64,000 nt of DNA from Actinokineospora auranticolor. Lineage in GTDB: Bacteria > Actinomycetota > Actinomycetes > Mycobacteriales > Pseudonocardiaceae. Shown here piece by piece: positions 8,976 through 16,939 of the stretch. The stretch's first letter is position 1; each line of letters opens with the position of its first letter. The position numbers and the translations under genes were made by a program. The notes under the pieces were generated by a model. The model made no database searches. It was not told the DNA's origin and saw only the letters and a list, made by a program, of their open reading frames with translations. The DNA lies in assembly GCF_002934265.1 (NCBI RefSeq), contig NZ_PTIX01000021.1:52331-116330 (forward strand), written 5' to 3'.

Positions 8976-9161
8976 GTGAGCCCACGCGTCCACCGGCTCG
9001 GGCGAAAAAGGGTTGTCGGTCGTCGCAAAACACCAACGGAGCAGTCTCGACTGCCCTCTGTGACAGTGACAACAGCACTGTTCACCCGGGTGGTGAACCG
9101 CTCGCCGACCGAACCGACCACTCATCGCGCCGCCGGATTCACCCGGGCGTGTCGGGGCGGT

Positions 9162-9347
9162 TCACGCCGACTTCTCGATCGGAATGAGCCGCAGCCGGGG
9201 CACCAGACCGGCCCCGGCGAGCGCGTCGATGGCGCTGCGCTCGGAGTCGTCGAGCTCCACGGTGGGCGGCGCGCCGAGCAGCACCGTGATCACGCACTCC
9301 TTGCACGCGTTGCCCCGGACCTCGCAGGTGTCGCAGTCGATGATCAT
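9162..9347 (-). CDS. Conserved small four-cysteine protein of unknown function
   Basis: A 61-residue protein with a good upstream purine stretch (AAAGGGG). The N-terminus has CDTC and CKEC pairs (Cys at residues 5, 8, 15 and 18), followed by 'VITVLLGAPP'; the rest is a hydrophobic helical tail. The cysteine spacing suggests a bound metal or a redox site. I recall similar small proteins next to actinobacterial cell-wall hydrolase genes, but no function is established. It sits between two peptidoglycan-hydrolase genes on the same strand, upstream of the structured leader. Confidence 0.75.
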   Translation of the reverse strand: MIIDCDTCEVRGNACKECVITVLLGAPPTVELDDSERSAIDALAGAGLVPRLRLIPIEKSA

Positions 9348-9462
9348 CCCTGGCCCCTTTCCACGCCCGTGCCTGTCGATGTCGATCTCTCCCGGTCGAG
9401 ATTAGGAGAGGGGACCGACAATTTCGCTCAGGTGTTCGAAGGGTTCACCCGATCGGTGGCGA

Positions 9463-11223
9463 TCAGGGGCCGGTGTATTCCCAGTGCCACGGTTCCTCGC
9501 GGCCGGCACCCGGCCTGGCCCAGGGCGGATTCGACCATCCGAAACGGGGCGCGTTCGCGATCATCCACGCGTATTCGGCGGTGCCGTGGGACTGCACTCC
9601 GCCGCACAGGTCGACGGCCAGTCCCCAGCCGTGGTTGCTGGTTCCCGGAACGGCGGCCAGGGCCGGTTTCGAGGCGTAGAGGCGGACTTGCGCGGCGAAG
9701 GGGCGATAGGAGTCCGTGAGGCAGATCGGGGTGCCGAAGGAGGCTTCGTGGTAGGACGACATGGCCTTGAACGCCTCTGCGGCGTCGCAACGCAAGACGT
9801 GGGATGCCTGACCGACGGGACACAACGCGGTAAGCGGGATGAGGCCGTTGGGGTAGCCACCCCAGGCACCGACAGCCTCACCGGCACCGCGAGGGGGCAA
9901 CTCGACCCCACCGCAGCGCCACGCCAAGCCGCCGTCGGTGGCCTTAGGGACGGGCTGGGGCGCCCTCTGCGGCAGGGTGGGCCTACCGAAGCCAAGGGTG
10001 TTCTCCCTGGCCGGTAGATCCGCCACGACCACACCGGCCAACCGAGCGTCGGCGGCCAACATCGTGTGTTCGTCCAAGACGATGCCGACGCCCTGGGCAC
10101 CGAGGCGGGCCGGTCCGAGGAAGACGACGTCACCGGGGCGTGGGTCGGCGACGGGCGTAAGAACCGCCATCTGGTCGCCTACGGCGCCGGGGAGGGCTAT
10201 GCCGCTCGCGGCGTAAGAGGCGCGCACAAGGCCATCGCAGGAGTAGGCGGTCGGTCCTTCGCCTAGGGGGACGTACGGCTTGCCCAAGGCGGCGATGGCC
10301 GTGTCGACCGCTTTGACGGTCTCGGCGGGGAGGACCAGCAGCCGTTCGCCGTTGACGTCGGCTTGGGCGACCCCCGGTTGCGGCGCGCCGTCGGCACCAG
10401 TGACGGGTAGCAGACCGGCGGGCATGGTTGCCGGGTTGCGAATTGTGGCCACAGCCGGTGGGGTGATCCCGGCCGCCGCGAGCCGCCCGGTGTAGGCCCG
10501 CCAGTTGGCGGCGGTGGCCGCGTTCCGCTCGCTCTGCGCCTTCTGCCGCGCGATCACCGCCTGGTTGGTGGCGTCGACCTGGCCGCGCATCTCGGAGGAG
10601 ACCGCCGCCGCCCGGTTGGTCGCGTCGGCGGTCCGCCGGTCGAGGTCGGCCTTGCGCTCGGCGGCCGTCCGCTCCGACGTCGTGGCCGCGTTCTCGGCGT
10701 CGGCCGCCGCCCGCTGACGGCCGAGCGCGGCACCCAGGCGGCGGTCGAGGTCGGTGCGCAGGCGGGCGACCAGGTCGCTGCCGGTGAGGAAGTCCTCGGG
10801 GCTGTCGGCGGTGAAGAGCACCTGGAGTTCGCTGGGGGCGGAGGTCGTGGCGAAGTAGGCGGACAGGAAGGCGTCCACCTCACCCCGCCGCTCGGCGACG
10901 ACCCGGTCGGCGGCCTCCCGCGCGGACCGCGCCTGGGCCGCGCGACCGGTGGCCAGGCGAACCTCGTCGTCGGCCTGCCGCACCCGCCCGGCCAACTCGG
11001 CCAGCTCCCGCTGCACCCCGCCCGCGGTCCGCTGCAACTCCGCCACCTTGGGGTCGGCGAACGCCTCGCCGGGCCGCGTATCCCCCACCACGACGCCGGG
11101 CCCGACCCCGGACTCGTCCCCCGGCCCCTGCGCCCCCGCCGCGGGCCACACGCCGCCGCACACCAGCACCCCGACAGCGACCCCGACCGCCCCGCGAGCC
11201 CGCCACCGCCGCTGCAAGATCAC
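9463..11223 (-). CDS. Exported coiled-coil protein with degenerate NlpC/P60 and VanY-type (M15B) D,D-carboxypeptidase domains
   Basis: The GTG at 11223 gives 586 residues with a signal peptide (~1-30, ending 'AAGA'); an upstream extension of the frame has no export signal. A coiled coil covers ~60-240. Residues ~300-420 are NlpC/P60-like: Cys329 is kept (SCDGL), but the two expected His positions read 'GVGIVLD' and 'MLAADA', so catalysis looks lost. The C-terminus is a M15B/VanY peptidase with metal ligands His531 (SNHGWG), Asp538 (LAVDL) and His580 in 'PWHWEY'. It probably trims D-Ala from stem peptides, with the dead NlpC/P60 domain acting as a binding module (inference). Confidence 0.8.
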   Translation of the reverse strand: MILQRRWRARGAVGVAVGVLVCGGVWPAAGAQGPGDESGVGPGVVVGDTRPGEAFADPKVAELQRTAGGVQRELAELAGRVRQADDEVRLATGRAAQARSAREAADRVVAERRGEVDAFLSAYFATTSAPSELQVLFTADSPEDFLTGSDLVARLRTDLDRRLGAALGRQRAAADAENAATTSERTAAERKADLDRRTADATNRAAAVSSEMRGQVDATNQAVIARQKAQSERNAATAANWRAYTGRLAAAGITPPAVATIRNPATMPAGLLPVTGADGAPQPGVAQADVNGERLLVLPAETVKAVDTAIAALGKPYVPLGEGPTAYSCDGLVRASYAASGIALPGAVGDQMAVLTPVADPRPGDVVFLGPARLGAQGVGIVLDEHTMLAADARLAGVVVADLPARENTLGFGRPTLPQRAPQPVPKATDGGLAWRCGGVELPPRGAGEAVGAWGGYPNGLIPLTALCPVGQASHVLRCDAAEAFKAMSSYHEASFGTPICLTDSYRPFAAQVRLYASKPALAAVPGTSNHGWGLAVDLCGGVQSHGTAEYAWMIANAPRFGWSNPPWARPGAGREEPWHWEYTGP

Positions 11224-11445
11224 CCCACCACCAAACCACGCCCGCCCCAAGACATACCCCTGCCCACCCAGGGGGCCGCCCCGATTCCAGGCTATCGGGG
11301 CCTGAGCTGCGGAAACAAGGGAGCGAAGTGGGGTTGGGGACAGAGTCGAGCCCTGGGGATCAGTTGAGTGCAAACGGACTACCGCGCGCGGAATCGAGCG
11401 GCGCAAGACAGGAAAGGGAGCAGACCGGAGCTGGGGCGCGGCGGG

Positions 11446-12300
11446 TCAGGGTTTCTTGCGCAGGACGCCCGTGGTGATCCACTGAACGGCCAGGGCCGCC
11501 AGGTGCACCGCCGCCTCCGCCTCGGCCTGGGTCTGCTCGCGGGAGTTCGCGCCGCCGCCGTGGCGGGAGCGTTGGCCGGTCCAGAGTTGGTTGAGCAGGG
11601 TGACCACGGGGTCGATCGCGGTGGGGCGGTCGTGGCTGTCGACCAGGACCAACTCCCACTTGGCCGACTGGTTGACCAGGTCCTTGCACACCGACCCCAG
11701 CGACGCCCGGGTGTTGGTCGGCGAGACGACCGGCACGAACGCGGACTCCACCGCGCGCACGGCGTCGCGGTAGGCGGCCGACGGGTCGGGGTGGATGCCA
11801 TAGGCGTTCCCCCACGCCTTGCGGAGCAGGTCGCTCACCTCGCCCGCGGCACCCCGGATCGCCTGGTTGGCAGCCTCGCTCACCGTCTCGTCGACGCGCC
11901 TGATCAAGCCGTGGCCGGCGGGGTCCAGGGTGTACGCCGAGCCGCCCGCCTCCAGCATCACGCCCAGTCGGCCCGCCAAGTCCCAGTCACCAAGGCCGAA
12001 CGACACCCACCGGACGTACAGGACGGCGTCGAGGACCTCCAGCAACTGCTCCCCCGTCGCCGCCTTCAACGCGGCCGCGTACGAGAAGCCCGACGGGTCG
12101 CGGCGCGGGTGCAGTCGCAGCCGCAGGGCCACTTCCTGGCAGATGCCGTCGTGCGTGCGCCCGTCGACGGAGATCGCTTGCCGCAGCCACTGGCTGACGG
12201 CCAGTTCGAGGTGGTCGGGAACCCCTTCGAACAGCACCTCGTCCGGCGGTTTGCCCGCCAGCCGGGTGCGCAGTGGCTGGAACGGCGGTGAGTCGCCCAC
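11446..12300 (-). CDS. Abi_C-like abortive-infection-type protein (tentative)
   Basis: A 284-residue soluble protein two bases downstream of the NYN gene on the same strand, so co-transcribed. The N-terminal half is helical without a recognised family. The C-terminal half, with 'GIHPDPSAAYRDAVRAVESA', 'LLNQLWTGQRSRHGGG' and an Ala-rich final helix, resembles the C-terminal domain of abortive phage infection family proteins. The N-terminal effector part is not recognisable. A role in phage response is possible but rests on a by-eye resemblance; it may equally be a housekeeping actinobacterial protein. Confidence 0.5.
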   Translation of the reverse strand: MGDSPPFQPLRTRLAGKPPDEVLFEGVPDHLELAVSQWLRQAISVDGRTHDGICQEVALRLRLHPRRDPSGFSYAAALKAATGEQLLEVLDAVLYVRWVSFGLGDWDLAGRLGVMLEAGGSAYTLDPAGHGLIRRVDETVSEAANQAIRGAAGEVSDLLRKAWGNAYGIHPDPSAAYRDAVRAVESAFVPVVSPTNTRASLGSVCKDLVNQSAKWELVLVDSHDRPTAIDPVVTLLNQLWTGQRSRHGGGANSREQTQAEAEAAVHLAALAVQWITTGVLRKKP

Positions 12301-12302
12301 GG

Positions 12303-13655
12303 TCAGATGCGTCCCAACCTGGCCAGCAGCACCGCCGACGGCACCGGGTGGGCCCCCCGACGGCGAACGGCGTCCGCCACCGCCCGGTCCGACGTGGCCA
12401 CGACCACCGGCCGCCCCTCCGGCTCGGCGGTGACCAGGGCTTTGATCACGTCGTCGGCCAGCACCCCCGGGTCGCTGAACAGGACCCGCACGCCGCGCGG
12501 CGCCGCGATGGGGACCGCGACCACGCCCGCGCCGTCGAAGACGAGGGTGACCTCAGCGGACGTCCGGGCGGCCAGCGACGCCAGCTGGCGGACCAGGCGG
12601 TCTCGCTGGTCGGCCAGGGACAGCTCCGGGTAACCCGTCTTGGTGACGTTGTAGCCGTCCACCACCAGGTGCACGGCGGGCAGCGCCAGCAGCCGGTCCA
12701 GCGCGGCCGGGTCCTCGACGCGTCCCCCGACGCCCTGCGCCGCCGTCGCGCCGCGCACCAGGTCGGCCGGGCGGGGTCCGCCCCCGCCCAGGGCCAGTTC
12801 GCGGCGCAGGCCCGTCACCGCGCCGTCGAGGGTGTCGACGAGCAGGGCCAGGCGGACCTCGTCGGCCTGGCGGGCCTCGCGCGCGGACTGCCGGGCGATC
12901 TCGGCGTCGGCCTCCGCGCGGGCCGCGCGGGCGCGTTCGACCTCGGCCCGTTCGCGTTCCCGGTCGCGCTGCTCGGTCAGCGCGGTCAGTTCGACCCCGG
13001 CCTCCGCGCGGACCCGGTCGGCCGCCGCCTCGGCCGCGACCGCGGCGTCCTTGGCCTCCCGGAGTCGGGCGCCCTGTTCGCGCAAACGTTTGCGGAGGCG
13101 TTCCAGCTCGGTTTCGCTCTCCGCGCGCACCTGGTCGGCCGCGCCGGTGGACTCCTCCAGCTGGGCGCGGACGCGTTCCAACTCGGCCTCGACCTTGCGC
13201 AGCTTGGCCACCGCCGTGTCGCGCTCGGCGCGCAGGGACGTGTCCGACGCGCGGCGCGAGACCAGTTCCAGGTAGTGGACCGCGGACTCCTCACCGAGCA
13301 GCACCGCCGCCGCCGCGACCGCCACCGGGTCGTCCCCGCCCAGGTCGAGTGCGGCGGGCTTGTGCTCGCGGCACCACTCGACCACCGCGGTGCGGAAGCC
13401 GTGCGAGTCGCGCAGGCTGGAGATGATCGTGGCGCCGCCCAGCCGGGCCCGCTTGGCCGGGGCGAAGCGGGCGACCGCGCGCAACTGCTGCGGCACGTCG
13501 ACCTTGGGCAGCGCGCCCACCGCCTCCGCGCCCAGCTCGGCGATGCGGGCCCGGACGGCCTCCGGCAGCCCCGACCACTCCACGGCCGGACCCGAAGCGT
13601 CCGATGTGGACATCTCCGGTTCCTCCGGGTCGACGGGCAGGGACGACAGTGCCAT
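12303..13655 (-). CDS. NYN-domain (YacP-like) putative RNA-binding nuclease with coiled coil
   Basis: A 450-residue protein. Residues ~20-140 are a helical region with 'LEAVRARIAEL'-type helices. Residues ~150-285 form a long charged coiled coil (Arg, Glu and Ala rich). Residues ~325-450 are a NYN/PIN-like domain: 'HLVVDGYNVTKTGYPEL' (Asp and Asn of the active site), 'VTLVFDGAG', 'SDPGVLADD' and 'VVVATSDRAVADA'. The YacP family is linked to RNA turnover or maturation. It diverges from the DEDDh-GIY-YIG nuclease gene across about 110 bp, a pairing that suggests a nucleic-acid processing neighbourhood. Confidence 0.85.
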   Translation of the reverse strand: MALSSLPVDPEEPEMSTSDASGPAVEWSGLPEAVRARIAELGAEAVGALPKVDVPQQLRAVARFAPAKRARLGGATIISSLRDSHGFRTAVVEWCREHKPAALDLGGDDPVAVAAAAVLLGEESAVHYLELVSRRASDTSLRAERDTAVAKLRKVEAELERVRAQLEESTGAADQVRAESETELERLRKRLREQGARLREAKDAAVAAEAAADRVRAEAGVELTALTEQRDRERERAEVERARAARAEADAEIARQSAREARQADEVRLALLVDTLDGAVTGLRRELALGGGGPRPADLVRGATAAQGVGGRVEDPAALDRLLALPAVHLVVDGYNVTKTGYPELSLADQRDRLVRQLASLAARTSAEVTLVFDGAGVVAVPIAAPRGVRVLFSDPGVLADDVIKALVTAEPEGRPVVVATSDRAVADAVRRRGAHPVPSAVLLARLGRI

Positions 13656-13765
13656 CCCATAAGGCTAGCCGCGCCCCGCCGCGGCGCAGCGGGGAAGTGT
13701 CGGTGGTGTGATCTAGCTTCGGTCGCGATGAGCGCCACGACCCAAACCCCCAGGCAGCGGGCCCG

Positions 13766-15469
13766 ATGAGCGGGCAGCTGGTGTTCGACGAGCTCGGCAC
13801 GCCGCTGCGCGAGACCACCTTCGTCGTGTTCGACCTGGAGACCACCGGCGGCAGCGCCGAGGCGGACGCGATCACCGAGTTCGGCGCGGTCAAGGTGCGC
13901 GGCGGCGAGGTGATCGGCGAGTTCGCGACCCTGGTCGACCCCGGTCGCGGGATCCCCCCGGAGATCGTCACGTTGACCGGCATCACCAACGCGATGGTGC
14001 ACGCCGCGCCCCGGCTGGAGGCGGTGCTGCCCGCGTTCCTGGAGTTCGCCGCCGGGTCGGTGCTGGTCGCGCACAACGCCGGGTTCGACGTGGGTTTCGT
14101 CAAGGCCGCGTGCCGCAGGCTGGGCTACGCCTGGCCCAAGTCCACGGTGGTGTGCACGGTGCGGCTGGGCAGGCGGGTGCTCAGCCGGGAGGAGGCGCCG
14201 AGCTGCCGGTTGTCCGCGCTGGCCGCGCTGTTCCGGGCGACGACCACGCCGATCCACCGCGCGCTGGCCGACGCCCGCGCGACGGTGGACGTGCTGCACG
14301 GCCTGCTGGAGCGGGTCGGGTCGCTGGGCGTGCAGTCGCTGGAGGAGCTGCTGGACTACATCCCGGAGGTCACCGCGGCCCAGCGCCGCAAGCGCACGCT
14401 GGCCGAGGACGTGCCGAACGAGCCGGGCGTGTACCTGTTCCGCGGCCCGTCGGACGAGGTCCTCTACGTCGGCACCGCCAGCGACCTGCGGCGCCGGGTG
14501 CGGCAGTACTTCACCGCAGGCGAGACCCGCCGCAGGCTGCGCGAGATGGTCGCCCTCGCCGACCGGGTGGACACGATCACCTGCGCGCACCCGCTGGAAG
14601 CCGAGGTCCGCGAACTGCGGCTGCTAGCGGCGCACAAACCGGCGTACAACCGCAAGTCGAAGAACCCGCGCGGCGGGTGGTGGGTGGTGCTGACCGAGGA
14701 GCCGTTCCCCCGGTTATCGCTGGTCCGGCGCGCGCGGGAGGGGGCGTTGGGGCCGTTCCGCAGCCGGGGGCACGCGGAGGAGGCGGTGTTCGCGTTGCAG
14801 GAGGGGACGGGCGTGCGACCGTGCGCGCTGCGGATCCCGTCGTCCGGCGTGCCGGGCGGGAGCGCGTGCGCCCTGGCCGAGTTGGGGCGGTGCGCGGCGC
14901 CGTGCGTGGGTGGGCAGAGCGTCGAGGAGTACGAGCCCGCGGTGGTCGCGGTGGGCGAGTTGGTGGCGGGCCGGAACCTGGACGTGTTGGCGCGGTTGGC
15001 GCGGGGGTTGGCCGAACACGCGGCGGCGGAGCGGTTCGAGCAGGCCGGTGTGGACCGCGACCGGATGCGGACGCTGATCCGCGCGCTGGACAAGGGCCAA
15101 CGCCTGGCGGCCCTGGCCACCGTCGCGGAACTGGTCGCCGCCCGCCCGGACTCCCTGGGCGGCTGGGAGTTCGCGGTGGTCAGACACGGCCGGTTGGCGT
15201 CGGCGGGGGTGGCGCGGCGCGGGGTGGCGCCGATGCCGGTGGTGGAGGCCCTGGTGGCGTCGGCGGAGACGGTGATCCCGGAGGACGGACCACTGCGGGG
15301 GGCACCGGCGGAGGAGGTGTCCGTAGTCCTGCGCTGGCTGGACAAACCGGGGACGCGGATGGTCCGGTGCTCGACCCCGTGGTCCGAACCCGCCCACGCG
15401 GCGGCCCGGTGGCGTCCTTGGCTGGAACGCGCGGACCATGCCCGCACGTCGTTGTTGCCCAGGGACTAG
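13766..15469 (+). CDS. DEDDh exonuclease fused to UvrC-like GIY-YIG endonuclease
   Basis: A 567-residue protein like Rv2191. Residues ~15-185 form a DEDDh 3'-5' exonuclease of the DnaQ type: 'VFDLETTGG', 'HNAGFDVGF' and 'HRALADARAT' supply the acidic residues and the His. Residues ~215-300 form a GIY-YIG endonuclease like UvrC or Cho ('GVYLF', 'VLYVGTASDLRRRV', 'PLEAEVREL'). The rest resembles the UvrC middle region, without UvrC's C-terminal RNase H-like and HhH domains. It probably acts in excision-type DNA repair, nicking and trimming. Its stop codon overlaps the stop of the restriction-gene remnant on the other strand (CTAG). Confidence 0.88.
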   Translation: MSGQLVFDELGTPLRETTFVVFDLETTGGSAEADAITEFGAVKVRGGEVIGEFATLVDPGRGIPPEIVTLTGITNAMVHAAPRLEAVLPAFLEFAAGSVLVAHNAGFDVGFVKAACRRLGYAWPKSTVVCTVRLGRRVLSREEAPSCRLSALAALFRATTTPIHRALADARATVDVLHGLLERVGSLGVQSLEELLDYIPEVTAAQRRKRTLAEDVPNEPGVYLFRGPSDEVLYVGTASDLRRRVRQYFTAGETRRRLREMVALADRVDTITCAHPLEAEVRELRLLAAHKPAYNRKSKNPRGGWWVVLTEEPFPRLSLVRRAREGALGPFRSRGHAEEAVFALQEGTGVRPCALRIPSSGVPGGSACALAELGRCAAPCVGGQSVEEYEPAVVAVGELVAGRNLDVLARLARGLAEHAAAERFEQAGVDRDRMRTLIRALDKGQRLAALATVAELVAARPDSLGGWEFAVVRHGRLASAGVARRGVAPMPVVEALVASAETVIPEDGPLRGAPAEEVSVVLRWLDKPGTRMVRCSTPWSEPAHAAARWRPWLERADHARTSLLPRD

Positions 15470-16065
15470 TCCTCGGCGGGTACGGCGTAGCGGTAGGTCA
15501 GGGGTGTGGGGTCCAGGTCGTCGGGTTGCCAGGGGTGGATGGTTCGCAGGTGTCCGCCGGTGGCGGTGAGCGGGGTGGACCGGCGGTTCAGGCTGATGCC
15601 GGTCACGACCTCAGGAGCCGGTTCCCCGGTGCGGACAGGGCCCCGTCCAGATGGGCGTAGAGACCGGCAAGGGTGGTCAACAGGAAATCGAGGTCAGCCA
15701 ACATCGTGTCCTCGGAGGGGACGGCGCCTCGGGGGTAGTGGAACGCCGCGACATTGCCGCTCGTAGCCACGCCCCAGCTCGTCGGGGACACCCCGGGAGA
15801 TGTCACGGTCCAGGTCCGGACGCACGGAGAGTTGGTCGCTCAGCACGTCTCGCGCCCAACGAACCCGCTCGGCCAGTTTCGCTGCGGGAAGGTGGACGGA
15901 CTAGTCGATTCCGGGCGGGGCGAACTTCGCCATCTCGCCACGCAACCACGTGGGGATGGTCCGCCGAATCAACTGGCCGCGGCGCTGCATCGGCGGCAGG
16001 TTCTCGGCGGTGAACTGCGGCTGGAGAGCGAAGACTTCGGCAAGAAGATCACGCACGGTGTCCAT
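15466..16065 (-). pseudogene. Decayed MrcB(DUF3578)-DUF3883 restriction endonuclease gene
   Basis: Three frames on the minus strand carry pieces of one protein. From ATG 16065, 'MDTVRDLLAEVFALQPQFTA' and 'NLPPMQRRGQLIRR' match the start of MrcB-type N-terminal domains, then an in-frame TAG falls at 15901. The same frame continues with 'KLAERVRWARDVL' and 'DELGRGYER', then shifts near 15750 to 'GNVAAFHYPRGAVPSEDTML'. A last shift near 15620 gives 'VVTGISLNRR', 'GGHLRTIHPW' and 'LTYRYAVPAED', the end of a DUF3883 nuclease-like domain. The middle of both domains is deleted. The intact family is linked to modification-dependent restriction. The YbaB gene just upstream is intact. Confidence 0.75.
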
Positions 16066-16124
16066 TGTGGCACGTGCCTGACACGAACGTGCGTCACTCG
16101 AAAAGTGGCCTTGTCTGCGCTGAG

Positions 16125-16535
16125 CTACCAGGACTCGTTGCGGTAGACGGCTGGGGAGTCTGAATAGTCTGCTTCGGGGTCGTGCGGGCGGGGCGGCTGG
16201 TCCGCCTTCGGTTCCGCGATGTGTTGGACGACCGAGGCGTCTCCGCCCAGTGGGGCGAAGGCGCTGGCCACGGTCGTGGCGGCGGTCTGCCGTGCGTGAC
16301 GGGTGAGGGCGAGGATGTCGGCCGCCAGCTCGGCGGCCGGGCGGGTCATGGCCGAGTCGGTGAGGCGGAGGTCGGTCAGGGCGCCGTTGGGGGCGACGGC
16401 GACCGTGATGGCGCCGTCCGGGGACTGCTCGGTGGTGGCGGCCGACTCGACGTCCTGTTTGAACTCCGTGGCCCTCTGCTGGAGGTCCGCCACCTTGGCC
16501 TCGAAGTCGGCCAGCCATTCGTCGGGGGTTTGCAC
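16125..16535 (-). CDS. YbaB/EbfC family DNA-binding protein
   Basis: The GTG at 16535 (GAGAGGA upstream) gives 136 residues. An N-terminal coiled helix ('WLADFEAKVADLQQRATEF') precedes the typical beta hairpin 'ITVAVAPNGALTDLRLTDSA' and a long helix 'AAELAADILALTRHARQTAA', then an acidic, Pro-rich disordered tail. YbaB/EbfC proteins bind DNA as dimers; the single-gene actinobacterial versions often neighbour ESX or conflict genes. It lies 60 bp before the start of the MrcB-DUF3883 wreck on the same strand, so it was probably that gene's operon partner. Confidence 0.8.
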   Translation of the reverse strand: MQTPDEWLADFEAKVADLQQRATEFKQDVESAATTEQSPDGAITVAVAPNGALTDLRLTDSAMTRPAAELAADILALTRHARQTAATTVASAFAPLGGDASVVQHIAEPKADQPPRPHDPEADYSDSPAVYRNESW

Positions 16536-16632
16536 CGCTGCCGTCCTCTCGTCGCACCTGGCGGCACGCCGGAGCCTAGTGCCTGATCTAGGCTGGGTCT
16601 GCCCGTGATCCGGACCCGAGGAGTCGCTGAAG

Positions 16633-16911
16633 ATGATCACCGCGATCGTGCTGGTCTCCGCCGCCACCGACGCCATCCCGGAGACCGCGCAGGCCATCGC
16701 GGACATCGACGGGGTGGCGGAGGTCTACTCGTGCGCGGGTGACATCGACCTGGTCGCCATCCTGCGGGTCGCCGACCACGAGGACCTGGCGCGGATCGTG
16801 CCGGGGCGGATCAGCAAGCTGCCCGGGGTGCTCGACACGGCCACCCACATCGCGTACCGGTCGTTCTCCCGGCGCGAGGTCGACGCCGCCTTCGACCTCG
16901 GCGAGGACTGA
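16633..16911 (+). CDS. Stand-alone Lrp/AsnC ligand-binding (RAM) domain protein
   Basis: A 92-residue protein made only of the effector-binding ACT-like domain of Lrp/AsnC regulators: beta-alpha-beta segments 'ITAIVLVSAATDAIPETAQA', 'VAEVYSCAGDIDLVAILRV' and a final 'THIAYRSFSRREVDAAFDLG'. There is no helix-turn-helix. Such proteins bind amino acids or hetero-oligomerise with full-length regulators. It is divergent from the YbaB gene and single-cistron; its ligand is unknown. Confidence 0.88.
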   Translation: MITAIVLVSAATDAIPETAQAIADIDGVAEVYSCAGDIDLVAILRVADHEDLARIVPGRISKLPGVLDTATHIAYRSFSRREVDAAFDLGED

Positions 16912-16939
16912 GCCGGGTACCGGGGCGGAACGTCGACGC

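Noticed and set aside
8681..9121. A 146-codon minus-strand frame spanning the NlpC/P60 leader
   Set aside because: It has no family, overlaps the real signal-peptide start out of frame, and the sequence is better explained as a structured leader.
12273..13769. A ~500-codon open frame on the plus strand across the NYN gene
   Set aside because: It is the antisense shadow of a high-GC gene: Arg/Gly/Gln/His-rich with no domain, while the minus strand encodes a clear coiled coil and NYN domain.
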